DNA of 64,000 nucleotides, taken from the NCBI GenBank assembly GCA_025558075.1, contig JAHLKF010000007.1:806001-870000 (forward strand), read 5' to 3'. Every line of letters begins with the position of its first letter. Position 1 is the first letter of the stretch. Of the stretch, positions 55,506 through 64,000 are shown one piece after another. This DNA comes from Gaertneriomyces semiglobifer (Eukaryota > Chytridiomycota > Chytridiomycetes > Spizellomycetales > Spizellomycetaceae). The position numbers and the translations under genes were made by a program. The notes under the pieces were generated by a model. That model made no database searches. It had not been told where the DNA came from and was given only the letters and a program-made list of their open reading frames with translations.

Positions 55506-56494
55506 ATGCCTACAGTAGCAGCTGCTCGCGCATTCACGTCTGCTCTTTCACTCCAATCCAAAACCGCCGTTATTGTTGGCGCTACGTCGGGCATCGGGTA
55601 CGCCGTTGCACACCGTCTCGCGTCTCTCGGTGCCAACATTGTTGCCTGTGCCCGCAATCCGACCACTGGGGCAGCCCTGTTAGAATCCCTACGTGATACC
55701 AGCGGATCGCACCAATTCTTGCAAGGAGACATTTCGCGGATCAAGGATGCCAGGCGGATTGCGGGTGTGATCAAAGAAAAATGCGAGAGAGTACATTATT
55801 TAGTGTTATCCGCTGGGATCTTCACTATGAATGGACGGACGGAGACGGAGGAGGGTTTGGGTGAGTGAATGAGCGCTCTACCGATGAACTTTCGCGGATG
55901 CCTGTACTGAAGGGTTTCTGCCATTCGCCCTTTGGCTGCGGCCCATTTGAATTCATAGATGTCAAGATGGCGACACACTATTATGGAAGATGGGCCATCA
56001 TTGAAGAGTTGGTGTCGCGGATGGAAGAGACGGTGCAGGCAGAAGGCTGCGATGTTCGTGTGCTTTCGGTGCTCGCGGCGGCGAAAGGCGGGGCTGTGCC
56101 TCTGGATGACATGGACCTGAAGAACACCTTTGGGCTCAAAAAATGTGCTGACGCGACGAGCACCTACAATGACTTGATGGTTGAAGCGTTCTCCAAACGA
56201 CACCCCACAGTCAGTTTCATGCACATGTACCCAGGCTTTGTCGATACACCGCTTCTACAACAAGCACCATGGTGGTTGCGTGCGCCCATGAAGGTGGTGG
56301 CGCCGTTATTCAGTGTCAAGGCGAGCGATTGTGCCGAGTGCGTTGCGTACGCATTGACAAGTGACGAGTACCAGGATGGATGGAGGTTGCTGAACGACAA
56401 AGCGGATGCTGTGAAAGCAACAAAGTACCAGACGAGTGAGATGTGCGATGCCGTCTGGAATCACTCTGAGCAAATCGTCCGCGCCATCGCCTAA
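55506..56494 (+). CDS. Short-chain dehydrogenase-like protein with altered active site
   Basis: SDR fold protein of 296 residues from two exons, 55506-55860 and 55959-56494, phase-consistent. The cofactor loop AVIVGATSGIGYAVAHRLAS and the LVLSAG motif (for NNAG) are present. The expected YxxxK is TYNDLMVEAF: the Tyr is kept but the Lys position is Met. A catalytic Ser may be in RVLSVLAAAKGG. Fungal relatives share this YNDLM form, so it is a subfamily trait rather than a local mutation (recollection of the family, not checked here). Activity is uncertain. The PGFVDTPLL segment after it is normal for SDRs. It lies close to the importin-9 start and is transcribed away from it. Confidence 0.8.
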
Positions 56495-57803
56495 GTTCTC
56501 TAGATCTAGCTCTGACAGAATGATAACTTGGTTACTCTTACATGTATATGTAAAAATGTACATGGATCTGGAGGGTAACTGATATTCAACATTTCCCATG
56601 GCGTTGACGGTAGGGCAATGTGCGGTGGAGGATGAGGTAATCACGCCTGATTGGCTGGAATACACATCACCCCCGTTGGCCGAGATTGTTTCAAACATGT
56701 TTGATTCAAGTCATCGGTGTTGCACCGCCGCACGCATGTAATGAAGCGAGTGACTTGCAAGTCGAGAAAAAGGAGGCGCGGGCGCGTGCCGCACGCATCT
56801 TTATTTAAGAGTTGTTTATCACACAAATAAAGGGATTACGCTGACACGATGTGTTATAAGGAGGCAACACCCTCAGTTTGCCCCCCCTCTCTCCCTTTTC
56901 CCCCTAAACTTTTCAAGGCTGCTAAACGACCCATTATTTTTAATTGTTTGACAATATCACATCACGGCACCTTTCGCCGCCCTCCCAATAGGTGAGTACA
57001 GCCTTACGCGTTAGTAATGGGGCGCTGGGTTGAGACGGTTGAGACGGTTGAGACGCGGGGGGTTGGGTGGCCAGGTGGATCGGAGAGGACCAATGAAAAA
57101 GACACGTACGACATTGGCTTCGACGGAAGAAGAAGACACTGGGAAGAGGAAGAGAACACGATGGACAGGGGCCTTTCTTTGCCGTTGTCGAATTTCAGAT
57201 GGCTTTTGGGTCTTTTGGGCCGTGTGTTGTTTGTGCAGCGTGTGATTGTGGGCGCGGCCGTGTGATGCTTTCTACAACACAATGGGCAAGGATCTGATGA
57301 TGAATGGAAACTGAACCATGTGTTGAGACTCGAGAGAGAATGTGTCTTTCTCTTCGTTGGGAATTTGAAATGGAAAAGGCACTTGTCCCACGGCCCATGG
57401 ACTCGCTGTTGTTGTGCGGATTACGCGGGGGGCAAAAACCCAACCGACCAACCAACTGATCAATCTTCCCCACCTCCAATTTCCTTTTATGACTGATAGG
57501 AAGCCGCCCCCCTTTTTCTTTTACGCCAACAACTCCGCGACGTTTGTGTGTCTCGTCACGAACGAATAACAACCGGAACGGGGGCAACAAATTCCCACCC
57601 AATTTGCCACCTCGGTTCTCATTCATCTACTTTCGGGGATTGATTAGACTTCCTACGCTACGCATCCCTCCCTCTCCACCCACCTACTCATCCACATCCA
57701 TCCACTCAACCCCACCACATCACCCTTACGTTATTAAACAAACTCTGCGACATTGCTTCTGCTCTGCTTACCAAGTTCAGTCCCTATTTTCCCACCATCA
57801 GCT
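56495..57803. other. Long upstream region of STE12
   Basis: About 1.3 kb non-coding. It contains C-runs near 56880-56905, a GAGACGGTT triplication at 57033-57055, and pyrimidine-rich tracts from about 57590 to 57720, just before the STE12 start, typical of a long fungal 5' UTR. The open frames here are artefacts of base composition. Confidence 0.5.
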
Positions 57804-57986
57804 ATGCAGCAGGTGGAGCAGCAGCAGAGCGAGGACGCATCGGCTGCGACTGCAGCACCTGCAGTGGTGACCATTACCACTACCACTCCAACGGCGGCTG
57901 TCGAGCAGGCATTGACAGACGACAAACACGAACAGCAGAAGGCACAGGTGGCTACCCTGCTGAGAACAGACACCACCGCTGCCGTT

Positions 57987-58021
<35 letters not shown>

Positions 58022-60062
58022 TCCGGCTTCTGGAAGCCAGAATGAACAACAACAATCACCATCCTCAATGCAAGTACAGGTCGAGCAGGCTCCTCCAGTG
58101 CAACTGCAGCAGCAGGTAGAGCAAGTGCAATTACTATTGCCACCACAAATATCCCCGCAACAAGTTTCGCATACGCTGTCACAACCACAGATACTACCGA
58201 CGCAACAACCACCTCAACACCTTTCGGAGCAACTTACCCAACCCCAAATACTACCAACACATCAAGCGCAAACACAACAGCAACAGCAATTGCTGCCATC
58301 CTATCAACAAGATCCTGCGCTTGCGGATCTCTTGGAACGATTAAAGCTTTTTCTCGCTACCGCACCGTCAAATTGGGATCCAGATCAAACCATCAAGCGA
58401 TTCTCCCTTCCGAACGCAGAATACATCTCCTGTGTCCTATGGAACAATCTCTTTCACATTACAGGCACAGATATCGTTCGATCCCTCATCTTCCGTTTCC
58501 ATGCATTCGGTCGACCGGTCAAGAATGTGAAGAAATTCGAGGAGGGCGTCTTCTCCGACCTTCGAAATTTGAAGCCTGGCATCGATGCCACTCTTGAAGA
58601 TCCGCGATCCGAATTCCTTGAAATGCTGTATAAGAACAATTGCATCCGAACTCAAAAGAAGCAAAAGGTCTTTTACTGGTTCTCGGTTCCACACGATCGG
58701 CTCTTCATGGATGCCCTCGAACGCGACCTTAAGCGCGAAGCCCTCGGCATTGAACCTACCACCGTCGCCTTACATCCCATGCCGCTCCTTCCTACTTTGG
58801 AACTTGCCAAGCAGCAGTGCATGCCTACGCTGCAAATAAAACCCGATCTTATCCTGGAAACCACCAACACCAATCCACCAGACTCGGCAGGCGATGTAAT
58901 GAAGGAGTGGCTCAACGATTCTCCGCTCAAGACTGATCCTCCGTCATTGCACGCACAAGCGAATTTCCAACACCAGCCACAGCACATGCAACCGCCAGAT
59001 CTCCACTTTGATGTCCCCACCGACTCATCACAAGGAACACCTTATCTCACGCATGCGTCTCCAGAAGTTTCCCACGGCGGTGCCATCACTTCCTCTCCAT
59101 CGCTCTCCGCCGCATCCGAATTACATGGCGTGGAGCACGACTACATGCTCCCACCACCCACGAGTGTCAATGGTGGGGCGCCCATGTTCGCCCTTTTTGA
59201 AGGCTCTCCAAACTACAAGCAGCGGCGCAGGGCACAATCGCTTTTTTCCATGTCCAAACCTCAACCTCCACCCGTCAATGCCCGCATGGCAACCACACCT
59301 GAACCACCTAAGGCCGCATCTGCCGTTACCAAAAAGCGCCACGAGGAAAAGCGCAACTACTGCTGTACAGCCCCTCAGTGTGGGCGTCGATTCAAGCGTT
59401 ACGAGCATTTACGCCGCCATATCCGGTGTCATACAGGCGAAAAACCGTACCAATGTCCCGTCGAAGGCTGCGAAAAAGGCTTTTCCCGGTCGGATAACCT
59501 GTCGCAGCACATGAAAGTGCACAATGCACATGCACAGGCCTCAGCCGCGTCTTCTGTGAATGGCGGATCACCCAGCTTCACACATGGCCAGATGGGATCC
59601 GTGCCAACATCGGGTTCGTCGTCGCCACAACAGGGACACCAGCAGTTGCAACAAGCAGTGAGGAGCTCGCCTGAATTCAGCCACCCCAACTCTCCCATTC
59701 CCCCTCCCCACCAACCCTTCCCACACGCACACCTGGAATCCCACCTTTACCCACCAATGCAGCAACGAGCATTCCACTCCTTGCCGTCGTCGCCTATGAT
59801 GCACCCGCAACTCATGTATCAACCTTCATATGCGCCATTACAAGGCGGTCACCAGCGCATTCATTCCTCGCCTGGACCGTATGGTGTGGTGGAAGGGTAC
59901 TACCCGAATATGAACATGGGGATGATGATGTATCCCTCTGCGCCAACGGGTGTGAATACGAATGGGTACCCAGAGATGGCTGCGCCCCCGCAACCACAAG
60001 CAGAGTACTATGTGCAGTACCCTTCGCAACAGGGCGGGAGTCAGACGCAGTTTGCGTTCTAG
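57804..60062 (+). CDS. STE12: Ste12-family homeodomain transcription factor with two C2H2 fingers
   Basis: MAPK-responsive regulator of mating, filamentation and host invasion in fungi. Single exon, 752 residues. The start at 57804 (MQQVEQQQ) is the first in-frame ATG. The first about 180 residues are Gln-rich. The STE homeodomain-like DNA-binding region follows at about 190-320, with [40 protein letters not shown] and [20 protein letters not shown], all nearly invariant. The C-terminal part carries two C2H2 fingers, [20 protein letters not shown] and [20 protein letters not shown], joined by HTGEKPY. The fused fingers are the ancestral fungal form; budding yeasts lost them. The tail is Pro/Gln/Tyr-rich. 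Confidence 0.97.
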
Positions 60063-60425
60063 AGGTGAAATAGAAACGGCGAGGAGCACTTGTACAGCAT
60101 CATTTTGATTTTCATATCAACATTTTTTGGAGGCATTCTTATTTTAGAAGGATGGAAGGAAATGCATAAAGAGATTTGGATATCTTGTAAATAAGTTTTT
60201 GACAAATTGGCATAACATAACACAATAGAAGCATTACATTAAGGTTCAACCCAGAAGCTATTCGAATGTCTGTATTCTTCAAATTGTTACGTTTTGGGTG
60301 GCCAAACAACCACCACTGACAGAAATAATAAAACTGTGCTGAAACAGAAGCCAACTGAATGAAAAAATAGATAACTACTAGAACCCACTACCAACCACAT
60401 CTCAGCGACGGAACGAAAGGTCATC
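60063..60425. other. Convergent gap between STE12 and CTP synthase
   Basis: About 360 bp, AT-rich, with both 3' ends. No gene, repeat or RNA fold is visible. Confidence 0.5.
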
Positions 60426-62567
<2,142 letters not shown>

Positions 62568-63125
62568 TATGTCTACGGGTGAAATTCATAAAGTTTAACC
62601 CTTGCGCTCAGTCCGTCCCAAGGAATTACATGTTAATGGCAACGAACGAAAATTCGTACCTTCTTTACGTTAAATACGTCCAAAAATAATTAGAATCTAT
62701 ATACACACAGGAAAGAGTACTGGCGAAGAAGAGTGTGGCGACGCCAGGGAAAACAACGTATCTACAATTTGGAAGCTGCCACTAAACGAATTTCTAAGAA
62801 AGCCTTCCTGTTTTCTACTCCAGCAAGCAGTCTTGCAGAGAAGGTTGCAGCAGTTGCCGTACAACACAGTAGGGGTGACGATAGTAGAAGGATGGTATTG
62901 CCTTCCTGCCGGACGAGAGCCGGAAAGAAAAAGGCGAAAACCTCGAACGCCCTCGACTTTTTTAAATGGAGCCTCGGTCGAGAAATTGCAGTTATCGATT
63001 GCAATGTTGTTGCCATGGTATTGGAGCGCGCCATGGTGTGTAAGGCAGATCTTGGACAGTTGAGAGGACCCGACGACGACGAGGACAGGGAGGCGAGACG
63101 CAGTGGAAGGGCAATACGAAAGGAG
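62568..63125. other. Divergent region upstream of CTP synthase and the last gene
   Basis: About 560 bp. Open frames occur on both strands but with no motif. The plus strand is open in frame with the next gene from 62733, so a longer N-terminus is possible; I prefer the Met at 63126 because it begins a clear mitochondrial presequence. Confidence 0.35.
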
Positions 63126-64000
63126 ATGTTGATGTTACGGTCTGCACAGCGGGCTGTGAGCCGTAGAAATGTTCATTTGGGCTTAAACAAACGGGCTGGA
63201 TGCGAGTACGCCGTGCAAAGACGACTTGTACAAGTTCCAACAACCGTACCCACCGCTGCAACAGTACGATCCCTCAACACCGCAAACAGCAATGTCAATG
63301 TAAAGCGAGCAGGGTATCGACCTCAACTACAACATCGCGCGTATGCGTCCCTTACGTCCACCCCGACGAGCGAGAACGCGGGGATCAAAGCCATGTTGGG
63401 AGTACTGGATGATGTATCCCGTCTGCAACGCACATTAGGTGAAACGGATATCAATTATGTTGCGAGAGTCGATTCCGCTCGGGTTGCGCTGGAGAATGAA
63501 AGAGTTCGAATAACCGGTGGGTAACCCGTGCGCACCGGTAGCTTGGAACTGAATGCTCATCGAAAATTAGTCGTTGGTGATAGCGGCGTGGATACGAGGT
63601 CGATTGTGGATGCACTCTTATCGGATGGGTCACCAACGGTTACAAGCACAGGCTCTGGAACGGGAGACCAGATGCCAGTGACTCGATTTAGGTACGCTAG
63701 ATGTGAACCACCGTTATACGGTCACAAAAGCCGAAATCTCATTCCCAGGCATTAGCTTTGGCTCGACAGCAGAAACATCAAACACAAATGCTGAATTGAT
63801 GGACGCCAAGGTGCCTGTTGGCTGGCTTTCTGCTAACGATTTTGAGATTTTTCACACACCTGGTAAGCTAATGTGTTTTGCGGGACGCTTGCAGAAAGCA
63901 TATCATTGAACAAAATGATTCCCGTCGCTTTTTAAGTCGCGAGTAGGATGTCTTCCGACCGTCTTGCTGACATTTTGCACCGCACGGATCTCATTGTCCT
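63126..64000 (+). CDS. Mitochondrially targeted protein with degenerate GTPase-like motif, 5' part
   Basis: The start MLMLRSAQRAVSRRNVHLGL is an amphipathic, Arg-rich presequence. A helical segment DVSRLQRTLGETDINYVARV follows, then an in-frame TAA at 63522. The same frame continues after 21 bases as LELNAHRKLVVGDSGVDTRS with VDALLSDG, which looks like a P-loop but lacks the Lys (GDSGVDTRS for GxxxxGKS). Further right are DVNHRYTVTKAEISFPGISF, VGWLSANDFEIFHTP (a DTPG-like position) and, after a possible splice, SSDRLADILHRTDLIVL. The order P-loop, DxPG-like, hydrophobic strand suggests a dynamin- or septin-like G domain that lost nucleotide contacts. Incomplete at the window edge, and the splice junctions near 63560-63720 are unresolved. 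Confidence 0.45.

Noticed and set aside
57734..58212. Minus frames with Leu, Cys or Val homopolymers
   Set aside because: They are the reverse of CAG/CAA repeats coding poly-Gln in STE12.
60000..60425. Possible extra small gene between STE12 and CTP synthase
   Set aside because: Only short AT-rich frames with no splice sites or motifs.

Overview
This 64 kb window is nuclear DNA of a true fungus, most likely an early-diverging zoosporic lineage (Chytridiomycota or a relative). Fungal markers seen directly are a Ste12 homeodomain factor fused to two C2H2 fingers, an Skt5/Chs4-like Sel1-repeat chitin synthase regulator, a short-tailed PKA catalytic subunit and a prolidase/RAI1 pair. Genes that are widespread in animals and other eukaryotes but commonly lost in yeasts and moulds lie beside them: a C2CD5 orthologue, an MCMDC2-like meiotic MCM relative and an RA-PH adaptor. 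Introns are short (mostly 50-85 nt) GT-AG introns. Genes lie close together on both strands with no operon-like order. The lineage call is an inference.

Layout. 1-2919: the 5' part of a short-chain dehydrogenase (minus), then a conserved protein of unknown function. 2920-4753: poorly coding, with one unexplained open frame carrying a perfect 18-bp hairpin. 4754-8076: prolidase and the RAI1/DXO decapping nuclease, both minus. 8159-8671: a small secreted I78-type peptidase inhibitor. 8741-11625: the RA-PH adaptor. 12099-12171: tRNA-Ala(AGC). 12397-16791: the intron-rich MCMDC2-like gene. 17056-20573: complex I subunit NDUFA2/B8 and the Skt5-like gene.

20574-24861 is an accessory-looking interval. 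It holds a small helical protein, a frameshifted ankyrin-repeat gene whose repeat unit resembles giant-virus ankyrins, a small two-exon gene of unknown function, and hairpins and tandem repeats. 24862-32350 is dense again: MAT2B-like reductase, PKA catalytic subunit, F-box protein and CorA metal transporter. 32351-37306 is a second accessory interval with a probable SF1 helicase remnant carrying a perfect 17-bp hairpin, a three-copy minisatellite, and an intron-like sequence present twice.

37307-46320: C2H2 zinc-finger protein, mitochondrial Obg GTPase MTG2, kelch protein, signal peptidase subunit SPC1, LSM12, YEATS protein YAF9 and ATG8. 46660-46740: a degenerate tRNA-like element. 46840-64000: C2CD5, importin-9/KAP114, a second SDR, STE12, CTP synthase, and the start of a mitochondrially targeted protein that runs off the right edge.

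The genes are unrelated housekeeping and regulatory functions: mRNA 5'-end quality control (RAI1), peptide turnover (prolidase), signalling and development (PKA, STE12, RA-PH), wall synthesis (Skt5), secretion (SPC1), autophagy (ATG8), chromatin (YAF9), nuclear import (importin-9) and nucleotide supply (CTP synthase). Start codons and introns were read by eye. Where exon lengths are given, the splice phases and total length were checked to keep an open frame.
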